Assembly: GCA_021800575.1 (NCBI GenBank)
Contig: JAJYYW010000013.1
Location: 1-11,631 of the forward strand
DNA: 11,631 nucleotides
From: a bacterium
GTDB taxonomy: Bacteria > JAMCPX01
Direction: 5' to 3'
Shown here: positions 1 to 6,187 of the stretch, piece after piece
Numbering within the stretch: the first letter of the stretch is position 1
Layout: each line of letters starts with the position of its first letter
Translations under genes and position numbers: made by a program
The notes under the pieces: generated by a model
Told to the model about the DNA's origin: nothing
The model's input: only the letters and a program-made list of their open reading frames with translations
The model's database searches: none

Positions 1-808
1 GCTGATTGTAGGCGATCTCCGCCTCGGTTTTTGAAACGAATCCCTGGTCCGCCATCCTGGTGAGGACGTACTTCTGACGCAGTTTTGCCAGCCGGGGTGA
101 ATTCGCCGGGGAATAGATGTTCGGAGCACGCGGCAAACCGCCGAGGATGGCTGCTTCTGCAAGGTCGAGATCCTTCGCCTTTTTTCCGAAATACTGCTCG
201 CTTGCCGCCTCGACGCCGTAGGTCCCGTCCCCGAGATAGATCTGATTGAGATAGATGTCGAGTATTTCATTCTTGGAGAGGTGCTGTTCAAGCCGCGTTG
301 CCAGGACGAACTCCTTGAGCTTCCGGGTAATGGTTTTCTGCGGTGTCAACAGCAGTGTTTTTACCAGTTGTTGTGTTATGGTGCTGCCTCCCTGAATGAT
401 CTGTCCTGCCAGCAGGTCCTTGATTGCAGCACGAACGATGGCTTCATAATCAACACCGCCATGCTGGTAGAACGTCGCGTCCTCGGCTGCGAGGAAGGCC
501 TCGGGTACATATTTCGACATCTGATCGAGGGCGATGGGTACACGCCGCTGCAGGAACAGTTCCCCTATAACCGAACCGTCATCGCCGTAAATATCCGTCA
601 CAACCGGGGGTTTGTAGTCTGTTATCGTATTTATCTGGGGGATATCAGACGTAATATAAAAATACCACGAGACCGGGAACACGATGAATACGAGCAGAAT
701 CCCGGCCAGGATCCACAGCCTTTTTTTCTTTCTGGTGCCTGGGTGCGGGGTATCACCGTTATGGTTTTGTTGTGTTCCCGGTTGTTTTTCCGTAATGTCT
801 TCTGTCAT
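1..808 (-). CDS. mrcA: Penicillin-binding protein 1A, N-terminal part (partial at left edge)
   Basis: Bifunctional class A PBP: its glycosyltransferase (GT51) domain polymerises lipid II into glycan strands in the periplasm, and a transpeptidase domain, off the left edge here, cross-links them. I translated 269 residues from the ATG at 808. A short basic cytoplasmic tail is followed by a single membrane segment at about residues 31-52. The GT51 domain then shows the catalytic-glutamate motif EDATFYQHGG (E109), GGSTITQQLVK (140-150) and the EILDIYLNQIYLG helix region (181-193). The start is supported by a GAAGG ribosome site about 8 bases upstream. The gene lies 100 bases downstream of an exported hypothetical protein on the same strand and has its own candidate promoter. 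No disruption is seen in the visible part. Family assignment is very secure; the 1A rather than 1B-type call is slightly less so. Confidence 0.95.
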   Translation of the reverse strand, partial: MTEDITEKQPGTQQNHNGDTPHPGTRKKKRLWILAGILLVFIVFPVSWYFYITSDIPQINTITDYKPPVVTDIYGDDGSVIGELFLQRRVPIALDQMSKYVPEAFLAAEDATFYQHGGVDYEAIVRAAIKDLLAGQIIQGGSTITQQLVKTLLLTPQKTITRKLKEFVLATRLEQHLSKNEILDIYLNQIYLGDGTYGVEAASEQYFGKKAKDLDLAEAAILGGLPRAPNIYSPANSPRLAKLRQKYVLTRMADQGFVSKTEAEIAYNQ

Positions 809-831
809 ACGTGAGCCTTCTTTCACATACA

Positions 832-860
832 AGTTTAAGTTAAGGATCGTTATTTTTCAA
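832..860 (-). promoter_or_regulatory. Candidate sigma-70 promoter for the PBP gene
   Basis: On the minus strand, TTGAAA (855-860) and TAAACT (832-837) are separated by exactly 17 bases. This would place the transcript start near 825, giving a leader of roughly 17 bases before the PBP ATG. The boxes match consensus at 5/6 and 4/6. This is motif-level evidence only. Confidence 0.4.
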
Positions 861-880
861 GCGAATCTTAAAGCAGCGAG

Positions 881-904
881 TACCGACCGGCCGGCCGGCC
901 GGTA
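881..904 (-). terminator. GC-rich hairpin after the hypothetical gene
   Basis: This near-perfect palindrome is built on CCGG repeats and begins 4 bases after the stop codon of the upstream minus-strand gene. Read as minus-strand RNA it forms ten pairs including one G-U wobble, with a CCGG centre. Read as plus-strand RNA the same position becomes an A-C mismatch, so the structure favours minus-strand transcripts. There is no U-tract behind it, so it may be a Rho-type 3' end, a stabilising stem or an attenuator rather than an intrinsic terminator. Confidence 0.4.
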
Positions 905-908
905 AAGA

Positions 909-1388
909 TCAATGCGCCTTTTCTGCCGGAATCAGTTTTACGCTGTCTATCCGGTCAATCATACCAAGTTTTATCCGGACAAAACCGTACGGTGTTTTAC
1001 CGAAGCAGATCAGGGAGCCGTCGACGAGGATGGTCAGTGACTTGTTACTGTTGAGATGAATAATCGCCTTGAGCGGGTTGTTGTCGAGTTTCTCCATCAG
1101 AGCGGGCGGTGTGTGGGTTGTTGCTGTAAATGCAATGGATGTTATGTTTTTCAGGGGTATGACATTGAGGATTAAACCATCGTATCCGGAGATATAGTCC
1201 TTCCCGTCAATACTCCCATGCACGACAGTGGTCATGACGCCAAGATTATCTGTTACGGTAAAACCTATATTTATTGAGGGCATAGGGATATAGCTCACAT
1301 CGCTTTGGAATATACCCATTGCGCTCGTTTTGCCGGTGAAGGTCATCACTGCAATGATTGCCGCAAGTGCGCATACTAGTTTTTTCAT
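909..1388 (-). CDS. Small exported protein of unknown function
   Basis: I do not recognise this 159-residue protein. It begins with a classical Sec signal peptide: MKK, then a hydrophobic stretch (LVCALAAIIAVMTF) and a plausible signal peptidase I site after TSA (residue 23). The mature part, about 136 residues, alternates short hydrophobic and polar segments, which suggests a beta-rich periplasmic fold. It has a single cysteine (in DGSLICFGK) and no heme, lipobox or metal motif. I chose the ATG at 1388 over an in-frame GTG at 1397 because the GTG lies inside the AAAGGTG ribosome site that properly spaces the ATG. The gene is divergent from carD, lies upstream of the PBP gene on the same strand, and has its own candidate promoter. 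The context (next to a cell-wall enzyme) is compatible with an envelope role, but nothing shows one. Confidence 0.8.
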   Translation of the reverse strand: MKKLVCALAAIIAVMTFTGKTSAMGIFQSDVSYIPMPSINIGFTVTDNLGVMTTVVHGSIDGKDYISGYDGLILNVIPLKNITSIAFTATTHTPPALMEKLDNNPLKAIIHLNSNKSLTILVDGSLICFGKTPYGFVRIKLGMIDRIDSVKLIPAEKAH

Positions 1389-1424
1389 AGAGTACACCTT
1401 TTAAAACGCTTGATACTTGCTAAA

Positions 1425-1453
1425 AATGTATTATATTTATTAACATATTGCAA
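1425..1453 (-). promoter_or_regulatory. Candidate promoter for the exported hypothetical protein
   Basis: On the minus strand, TTGCAA (1448-1453) and TACATT (1425-1430) are 17 bases apart in a strongly AT-rich stretch. A start near 1418 would give a leader of about 30 bases containing the AAAGGTG ribosome site. It lies back to back with the carD promoter candidate. Confidence 0.35.
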
Positions 1454-1516
1454 GCTAAATAGTGAGTCACATGTTCCCAAAATTGTTTTTCGTAAGATCC
1501 TTGGGTAGTGTGAAGA

Positions 1517-1545
1517 TTGACTTTTTTATAGTTTTCGTATACAGT
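1517..1545 (+). promoter_or_regulatory. Candidate promoter of the carD - cysS operon
   Basis: TTGACT (1517-1522, 5/6 match to a -35 box) is followed by the overlapping -10 candidates TATACA (1538-1543, 15-base spacer) and TACAGT (1540-1545, 17-base spacer). The transcript would start about 20 bases before the carD ribosome site. It is the only convincing promoter ahead of the five-gene plus-strand cluster. Confidence 0.5.
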
Positions 1546-1559
1546 GTAAAGAGTTTTGC

Positions 1560-1566
1560 AAGGAGG
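1560..1566 (+). promoter_or_regulatory. Ribosome-binding site fixing the carD start
   Basis: AAGGAGG sits 6 bases before the ATG at 1573. It shows that the longer open frame from 1462 is not the translated form; its extra N-terminal residues would be encoded by the promoter itself. Confidence 0.85.
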
Positions 1567-1572
1567 CTTGTA

Positions 1573-2055
1573 ATGTTTAAGGTGGGCGATATTGCTGTTT
1601 ATCCTGCCCATGGGGTAGGAAAAATAGTGGCGATAGAAATAAAAGAAGTTGCAGGTGACAAGTATACCTTTTACGTGATGAATATACTGGAAAACAATAT
1701 GAAGGTCATGGTACCGACGAACAACGCGAATGCAGTGGGGCTCAGGCGGGTGATATCGAACGACATGGTACCGAAGATCTTCGATATATTCAAGGAGAAA
1801 AGGATAACGGTTGACAGCCAGACCTGGAACAGAAGGTTCAGGGAATACACGGAAAAAATAAAGACGGGTTCTGTATTTGAAATAGCGGAGGTCTTAAAAG
1901 ACCTGTTTTTACTGAAAACACAGAAGGAACTTTCCTTCGGAGAGCGAAAGCTTCTCGATACAGCGAGGAATCTCCTCCTGAAAGAACTGGTTATCGTAAC
2001 GGGTAAGGAAAAGGAAATGCTGGAAAAGGAGATCAACAGTATTTTCGGTAAATAG
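1573..2055 (+). CDS. carD: CarD/CdnL-family RNA polymerase-binding regulator
   Basis: This 160-residue CarD family transcription factor is expected to bind the RNA polymerase beta subunit through its N-terminal Tudor-like domain and to stabilise open promoter complexes through its helical C-terminus. The N-terminus shows the family signature MFKVGDIAVYPAHGVGKI with following beta strands to about residue 60. The C-terminal part (about 65-158) is helical, with TWNRRFREY around W85 and the conserved LSFGERKLLDTARNLL segment (120-135). Length and domain order are normal for stand-alone CarD/CdnL proteins. The start is fixed by AAGGAGG at 1560. It ends with TAG. It is the first gene of the plus-strand cluster, followed after 55 bases by a PIN-TRAM protein and then ispD-ispF, a neighbourhood also common in Firmicutes and Deltaproteobacteria. 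It could set the expression of the whole cluster, but that is inference. Confidence 0.93.
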   Translation: MFKVGDIAVYPAHGVGKIVAIEIKEVAGDKYTFYVMNILENNMKVMVPTNNANAVGLRRVISNDMVPKIFDIFKEKRITVDSQTWNRRFREYTEKIKTGSVFEIAEVLKDLFLLKTQKELSFGERKLLDTARNLLLKELVIVTGKEKEMLEKEINSIFGK

Positions 2056-2110
2056 GTTTTATTATTTAAAAAAAGGATCTATCTTATAGTTATGGAAAGG
2101 ATGAAAAATC

Positions 2111-3130
2111 ATGGGAATTATTTTATTGAGAGTGGTGATCCTGGCCCTTTCAGGGTTAAGCGGTTACGTTATATTCCTGAAGCTGCTGGGACAACAAGGG
2201 TTGGCTATAGCCGGAGCGGCACTCGGTGTTGCCCTTGCTTTACTGGCCATTTTATTTGAGCGGCTGTTACGAAAACAGCACATTAAGGCCATTATAGGCG
2301 GATCCCTGGGGTTGCTCGTCGGGTTGATGGCAGCAAACCTGTTTACCTATGGTGTCCTGCGGGATCTGCTCAATGAGCCATCGGTAAGTTTGTCCATCTA
2401 CATTATCATGAATCTCCTGCTCGGCTATATCGGGCTTGTCATCGGCGCGAAGAAAGGGCTGGAATTCGATGTCAGTGAGCTGAAAACGAGCGCAACACCA
2501 GCAAACACGGCAGCAAGCTATAAACTGCTCGATACGTCCGTTATCATCGACGGCAGGATAGCGGATGTCTGTGAGACCGGCTTTATCGAGGGCGTATTTT
2601 TGATTCCGCAGTTCGTGCTCCAGGAGCTTCAATACATTGCAGATTCTGCAGACCCGCTCAAAAGAACCAGGGGACGCAGAGGATTGGATATCTTGAAGCG
2701 CATGCAGAAGATGACCGATATCGAGGTACGGGTGACGGATCAGGACTTCCCGAAGATAAAAAGTGTGGATGCAAAACTGGTAGCCCTGGGCAAGAAATTG
2801 AACGCAAAGGTTATAACCAATGATTTCAATCTGAATAAGGTGGCAGAACTGCAGGGGGTTACGGTACTCAATTTGAATCAGCTTTCCAATTCCCTGAAGC
2901 CCGTGGTCATTCCCGGCGAATTCATGAAGCTTAAGGTGATCAAAGAGGGCTCGGAATCCAACCAGGGGGTTGCTTATCTCGATGACGGCACCATGGTCGT
3001 CGTGGACAACGGCAAGAGGTTGATCGGCAAAACCATCGATACTGTTGTAACGAGCGTCCTCCAGACGACAGCAGGCAGGATGATCTTCGCACGCCCCAAA
3101 GAAGAAAACGGGAGTGCCCAGCATCAATAA
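2111..3130 (+). CDS. Membrane-anchored PIN-TRAM domain protein (YacL-like)
   Basis: This 339-residue protein is a putative membrane-associated ribonuclease or RNA-binding protein. Four hydrophobic segments lie at about residues 3-21, 29-50, 58-80 and 93-113. A PIN nuclease domain follows from about 137, opening with LLDTSVIIDGRI. Its expected acidic metal ligands are present: D141, E172, D220 (SVDAKL) and D238 (ITNDFN). A TRAM RNA-binding domain spans about 264-325 (GEFMKLKVIKEG to the GRMIFARP end). This order is typical of the YacL family, encoded beside ispD in many bacteria; its substrate is poorly known. The ATG at 2111 is preceded by AAAGGA about 9 bases upstream. The coding end overlaps the start of ispD by 17 bases, so the two are probably translationally coupled. 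All catalytic acids appear intact, so I expect an active enzyme. Confidence 0.92.
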   Translation: MGIILLRVVILALSGLSGYVIFLKLLGQQGLAIAGAALGVALALLAILFERLLRKQHIKAIIGGSLGLLVGLMAANLFTYGVLRDLLNEPSVSLSIYIIMNLLLGYIGLVIGAKKGLEFDVSELKTSATPANTAASYKLLDTSVIIDGRIADVCETGFIEGVFLIPQFVLQELQYIADSADPLKRTRGRRGLDILKRMQKMTDIEVRVTDQDFPKIKSVDAKLVALGKKLNAKVITNDFNLNKVAELQGVTVLNLNQLSNSLKPVVIPGEFMKLKVIKEGSESNQGVAYLDDGTMVVVDNGKRLIGKTIDTVVTSVLQTTAGRMIFARPKEENGSAQHQ

Positions 3131-3812
3131 GGTGCGGGTGACAGCGCTGGTTCCTGCTGCGGGCAGGGGAACGAGGCTGGGGACGACAGTTCCAAAACAG
3201 TTCATCGCGATAAACGGTAAGCCCCTTCTCGTGTATAGCCTTGAGGTTCTGGATGATGCTCAGGATATCGGCGAGATCATTATCGCAGCACAGGCTCCGG
3301 ACATCGATACCATCCGTGTACTGGTCCGGGAGTTCGGTATAAAAAAAGTCGTCGATGTCGTGCGGGGCGGCGAGGAACGGACTCAATCGGTGCGCAACGC
3401 ATTTAGCGCCATCACAGCAGCAGATTATGTACTCATCCACGATGGAGTCCGGCCGTTTATTACGGGGGATATCGTCCAGCGTGTGCTGGCTGCCGGCATA
3501 CAGTATGGTGCAGCGATCAGTGCACTTCCTGTAACGGACACCGTCAAATTCACGGACAAGGACGGCATTATAGTCAGAAATATTAACAGGCACGGGCTGT
3601 GGCTTGCACAAACACCGCAGGTGTTCAGATACCGTACCCTTGCCGAAGCATACCGGCGGTACGACGAGCATCCCATTGACATCACCGATGAATCCGGTTT
3701 AGTAGAAGTGACAGGAGTGAAGGTGAAAACGGTTCCCGGAAGTATCCTGAATATCAAAATAACCCTGGAGGAAGACCTTGTACTCGCAAACATGATAGCA
3801 GGTATGCCATGA
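3114..3812 (+). CDS. ispD: 2-C-methyl-D-erythritol 4-phosphate cytidylyltransferase
   Basis: IspD catalyses the third step of the MEP isoprenoid pathway: CTP plus MEP gives CDP-methylerythritol and pyrophosphate, in the cytoplasm. The protein has about 232 residues. Visible motifs are the nucleotide-binding VPAAGRGTRLG (13-23) with PKQF (K28), GGEERTQSV (85-93), HDGVRPF (109-115), TDTVK (141-145), QTPQVF (166-171) and DITDESGLVE (189-198). All are as expected for an active enzyme. The start is uncertain. The GTG at 3114 lies inside the preceding gene behind a GA-rich stretch; in-frame GTG codons at 3132 and 3138, the latter just after AAGG, would give a protein 6-8 residues shorter without touching any motif. 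The stop overlaps the ispF start as ATGA, so the two consecutive pathway enzymes are translationally coupled. Confidence 0.96.
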   Translation: MPSINKVRVTALVPAAGRGTRLGTTVPKQFIAINGKPLLVYSLEVLDDAQDIGEIIIAAQAPDIDTIRVLVREFGIKKVVDVVRGGEERTQSVRNAFSAITAADYVLIHDGVRPFITGDIVQRVLAAGIQYGAAISALPVTDTVKFTDKDGIIVRNINRHGLWLAQTPQVFRYRTLAEAYRRYDEHPIDITDESGLVEVTGVKVKTVPGSILNIKITLEEDLVLANMIAGMP

Positions 3813-4282
3813 ACAGGATAGGTATCGGGTATGACATCCACAGGCTCGTCGAAGGGCGCCGGCTTGTGATAGGGGGTGTCGCCATACCGTATGAAAAGGG
3901 ACTCCTCGGCCATTCGGATGCGGATGTGCTCCTGCACGCTATCAGCGATGCTGTCCTCGGTGCGCTTGCCCATGGCGATATCGGCGTCTATTTTCCGCCG
4001 GACGATGACCGGTACAAAGACATGGCAAGCCCGGTTATTCTCAGAAAGGCGTTGTCCATCGCAGCAGACGAGGGCTATCGGCTGATCAATATAGACAGCG
4101 TCGTCATTGCCCAGCAGCCGAAGCTTTCCCACTACTATGCACAGATCATCGAATCCATAGCTGGTATGACCGGACTGCATTCATCGTCTATCGGCGTGAA
4201 AGCAAAAACGAACGAAGGCCTCGATGCCGTCGGTAAGGGAGAGGCCATTGCTGCCTATGCCGTGGTTCTTATGAATCAATAG
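3809..4282 (+). CDS. ispF: 2-C-methyl-D-erythritol 2,4-cyclodiphosphate synthase
   Basis: IspF cyclises CDP-methylerythritol 2-phosphate to methylerythritol 2,4-cyclodiphosphate with release of CMP, the fifth MEP pathway step. The 157-residue protein is of normal length and would form the usual homotrimer. The zinc ligands are visible as D9 and H11 in GIGYDIHRL and H43 in the HSDADVLLHA motif (35-44). GDIGVYFP (56-63), AQQPKL and the C-terminal KTNEGLDAVGKGEAIA segment are also conserved. The start codon overlaps the ispD stop (ATGA). It ends with TAG, one base before the cysS start codon. IspE, which acts between IspD and IspF, is not in the window, as is common. Confidence 0.97.
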   Translation: MNRIGIGYDIHRLVEGRRLVIGGVAIPYEKGLLGHSDADVLLHAISDAVLGALAHGDIGVYFPPDDDRYKDMASPVILRKALSIAADEGYRLINIDSVVIAQQPKLSHYYAQIIESIAGMTGLHSSSIGVKAKTNEGLDAVGKGEAIAAYAVVLMNQ

Positions 4283-4283
4283 T

Positions 4284-5744
4284 ATGACGCTGAGAATCTA
4301 CAACACCCTCCAGCAAACCAAGGAAGAGTTCAAGCCACTGCACCCGGATCGTGTCGGTATGTATGTGTGCGGAGTCACGGTCTACGATCTCTGCCATATA
4401 GGCCATGCCCGGTCAGCTATTGTATTCGACACGATCTACCGTTACCTGCAGGCAAAGGGGTATGCGGTAGACTACGTCAAAAATTTTACAGACATAGACG
4501 ATAAGATCATCAACCGGGCCAATAAGGAAGGATTGACAACACGCCAGGTTTCCGAAAAATACATCGAAGAATACTACCGGGATATGGATATGCTCGGCTT
4601 GAAAAAGCCCACGCATGAACCCCGGGCAACCATGCATATTCCCGACATTGTCAACCTCGTCCAGGGGCTTATCGAGAAGGGGCATGCGTATGAATCCAAC
4701 GGCGATGTGTATTACGCGGTAAGAAGCTTCGGTGCGTACGGCAAGCTCTCGGGCAAAAATATAGAGGAGCTCGAGGCGGGGGCCCGGGTCGAGCCCGGCG
4801 AAGCCAAACGGGACCCGCTCGATTTCGCCCTCTGGAAGAAGAGTAAACCGGGCGAACCGTCCTGGGACAGCCCGTGGGGGAAGGGCAGGCCCGGCTGGCA
4901 TATCGAATGCTCTGCAATGAGCACATACTATCTGGGGCAGAGCTTTGACCTGCATGGGGGCGGGATGGACCTGATCTTTCCCCATCATGAGAATGAAATT
5001 GCACAGACAGAAGGGCTGACGAACGTGCCGTTCGTGAAGTACTGGGTTCACAACGGGTTTGTGCAGATCAATAAAGAGAAGATGTCGAAATCGCTCGGAA
5101 ACTTCTTTACCATCCGGGAAATCCTGAACCGGTACGAGCCTCAGGCGTTGCGGTTGTTTGTGCTGATGCACCATTACAGGAGTCCTATCGATTTTTCGGA
5201 TCAATCACTGAAAGAGGCTGAAAAGGCCCTGTACAGGGGCTACGCAAGCCTGCGCCTGCTACACCAATCTCCCCTGCCCGGGAAACCCGTGCTGGCAAAG
5301 GATAAACTCGACAGGTTGACAGATACGATAGCCGGGTATGAAAAGGCGTTTTATGAATCAATGGATGACGATTTCAACACAGCGGGTGCGCTGTCGAGTC
5401 TCTTCGACACCTTGCACCTTGTCAATACCGTGCTCGGCACTGCATTCCTCAATCCTGACGACGGGCCGGGAAAGCATCTCCGGAGCTTTCTGAAGGCCGC
5501 GTCCGACGTTCTGGGCGTCTTCGATTACGACCCGGTTGGTTTTTTAGCTTCAAGAAAAGACAAAAGACTTGCAGGTCTCGGCATAACGGCGGCTGAGATC
5601 GATCAGAAGCTTTCCCGGAGGACATCCCTGAGGAAGGAAAAACGGTTTCAGGAAGCAGACAGCATACGCACAGACTTGCTCAGCCGCGGAATAGCCATCA
5701 TGGATACACCTGCGGGAACTGTCTGGGATATAGCAGAAGGGTAA
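4284..5744 (+). CDS. cysS: Cysteinyl-tRNA synthetase
   Basis: Class I aminoacyl-tRNA synthetase that charges tRNA-Cys with cysteine in an ATP-dependent reaction. The protein has 486 residues, close to the usual length. The catalytic HIGH motif is at 38-41 (CHIGHARSA) and KMSKS at 266-270 (EKMSKSLGN). The zinc site that discriminates cysteine is complete: C29 (MYVCGVTVYD), C209 (GWHIECSAMS), H234 and E238 (FPHHENEIA). The helical DALR-type anticodon-proximal domain follows to the end (GITAAEIDQKL, RRTSLRKEKRFQEADSIR). It begins one base after ispF stops, so it depends on the upstream genes for transcription and probably for translational coupling. Linkage of cysS to ispDF is common in bacteria. 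The stop codon lies inside the loop of a terminator hairpin. Confidence 0.97.
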   Translation: MTLRIYNTLQQTKEEFKPLHPDRVGMYVCGVTVYDLCHIGHARSAIVFDTIYRYLQAKGYAVDYVKNFTDIDDKIINRANKEGLTTRQVSEKYIEEYYRDMDMLGLKKPTHEPRATMHIPDIVNLVQGLIEKGHAYESNGDVYYAVRSFGAYGKLSGKNIEELEAGARVEPGEAKRDPLDFALWKKSKPGEPSWDSPWGKGRPGWHIECSAMSTYYLGQSFDLHGGGMDLIFPHHENEIAQTEGLTNVPFVKYWVHNGFVQINKEKMSKSLGNFFTIREILNRYEPQALRLFVLMHHYRSPIDFSDQSLKEAEKALYRGYASLRLLHQSPLPGKPVLAKDKLDRLTDTIAGYEKAFYESMDDDFNTAGALSSLFDTLHLVNTVLGTAFLNPDDGPGKHLRSFLKAASDVLGVFDYDPVGFLASRKDKRLAGLGITAAEIDQKLSRRTSLRKEKRFQEADSIRTDLLSRGIAIMDTPAGTVWDIAEG

Positions 5745-5758
5745 ACGGCCCTTTTTTT
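5737..5758 (+). terminator. Intrinsic terminator of the carD - cysS operon
   Basis: AAGGG (5737-5741) pairs with CCCTT (5749-5753) around a 7-base loop, and a run of seven T begins within the 3' arm (5752-5758). The cysS TAA at 5742-5744 sits in the loop, so the hairpin begins within the coding sequence. The stem is short but the U-tract is good. Confidence 0.65.
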
Positions 5759-5803
5759 GAACGGGTGTTCGCCTTGACCATGCTGTTTACAGCGCGGTTC
5801 TTC

Positions 5804-5839
5804 AATAAAATTAAGGGGATTCTTGAACAGAATCCCCTT
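5804..5839 (-). terminator. Intrinsic terminator of the minus-strand redox operon
   Basis: A perfect 10-base stem (5813-5822 with 5830-5839, arms AAGGGGATTC and GAATCCCCTT) encloses a 7-base loop. On the minus strand it is followed by the T-rich AATTTTATTG, while on the plus strand no T-run follows, so it serves the minus strand. It lies 22 bases after the TGA of the full-length cytochrome frame but 106 bases after the in-frame TAG. This supports the longer frame as the original gene. Confidence 0.75.
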
Positions 5840-5861
5840 CTACGTCAGCGCGTTCAGTTGT

Positions 5862-6173
5862 TCATTTCTTGTGGCACTTCGTGCAGTTACCCTGCGGAGC
5901 GAACGCTTTGCCACCTTTCTTATGGCACACACCACAATACTTGCCCTAGTTGATGGCCTGCATTGTTATATGGTCAGCACCTTGCTTCATCTGGAATATC
6001 TTCGTATGACAGTCAGTGCATTTCAGACCTGCTTTGGCGTGTGTTTCTCCACTAAAGGTTACATTGCCAAAGGTGCTTTTGAACGTGATCGTTTTACCAG
6101 GTGGAACGGCTAAGGCCGAGCTTACAAAAAGCGCAGTTGCTACCAGAGCGAAAATCATTGTCTTGAGTTTCAT
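5862..6173 (-). pseudogene. Triheme c-type cytochrome (c7/c3-like) with an in-frame TAG
   Basis: This small periplasmic electron carrier is interrupted by an amber codon. The ATG at 6173 gives a Sec signal peptide (MKLKTMIFALVATALFVSSA, cleavage near residue 22). The heme-binding motif CTDCH (52-56) follows in a KCTDCHTKIFQMKQGADHIT context typical of cytochrome c7-like proteins. Codon 76 is TAG (5946-5948). Reading on in the same frame gives GKYCGVCHKKGGKAF and NCTKCHKK, hence two more heme motifs (80-84 and 97-101), and then TGA at 5862. The whole would be 103 residues, a normal triheme length. Family members usually carry an ordinary residue at the TAG position; CAG (Gln) or AAG (Lys) would be one base away. 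The gene starts 14 bases after nfnB with a GGGAGGT ribosome site, so it is the last gene of that operon. Possible explanations are recent loss of function, a sequence error, or amber readthrough or recoding. As it stands, termination would leave a 75-residue monoheme product. Confidence 0.85.
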
Positions 6174-6180
6174 TGTCTTC

Positions 6181-6187
6181 ACCTCCC
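6181..6187 (-). promoter_or_regulatory. Ribosome-binding site fixing the cytochrome start
   Basis: GGGAGGT on the minus strand lies 7 bases before the ATG at 6173. An in-frame GTG at 6182 falls within this site and is therefore not the likely start. The strong site indicates that the cytochrome was, or is, well translated. Confidence 0.8.

Noticed and set aside
281..814. A 177-residue plus-strand open frame at the left end
   Set aside because: The minus strand encodes a clear GT51 penicillin-binding protein over the same bases.
1415..1454. CTTGC/GCAAG inverted repeat in the carD divergent region as an operator
   Set aside because: Only five bases per arm, 30 bases apart in AT-rich DNA; easily chance.
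2267..3671. Long minus-strand open frames opposite the PIN-TRAM and ispD genes
   Set aside because: These are shadows of high-confidence plus-strand genes; their translations show no family motif.
5946..5948. Genome-wide reassignment of TAG to a sense codon
   Set aside because: carD (2053-2055), ispF (4280-4282) and lpdA (8796-8798) end at TAG at the expected family length, so TAG acts as a normal stop; only a local event remains possible.
5765..6113. Plus-strand open frames in the cysS-cytochrome gap and across the cytochrome
   Set aside because: They are antisense to the cytochrome, have no ribosome sites and translate to cysteine-rich low-complexity sequence without recognisable motifs.
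5946..6182. Treating the cytochrome as a complete 78-residue monoheme protein starting at GTG 6182
   Set aside because: The GTG falls within the ribosome-binding site of the ATG at 6173, and the frame after the TAG encodes two further heme motifs up to a TGA placed just before the terminator.
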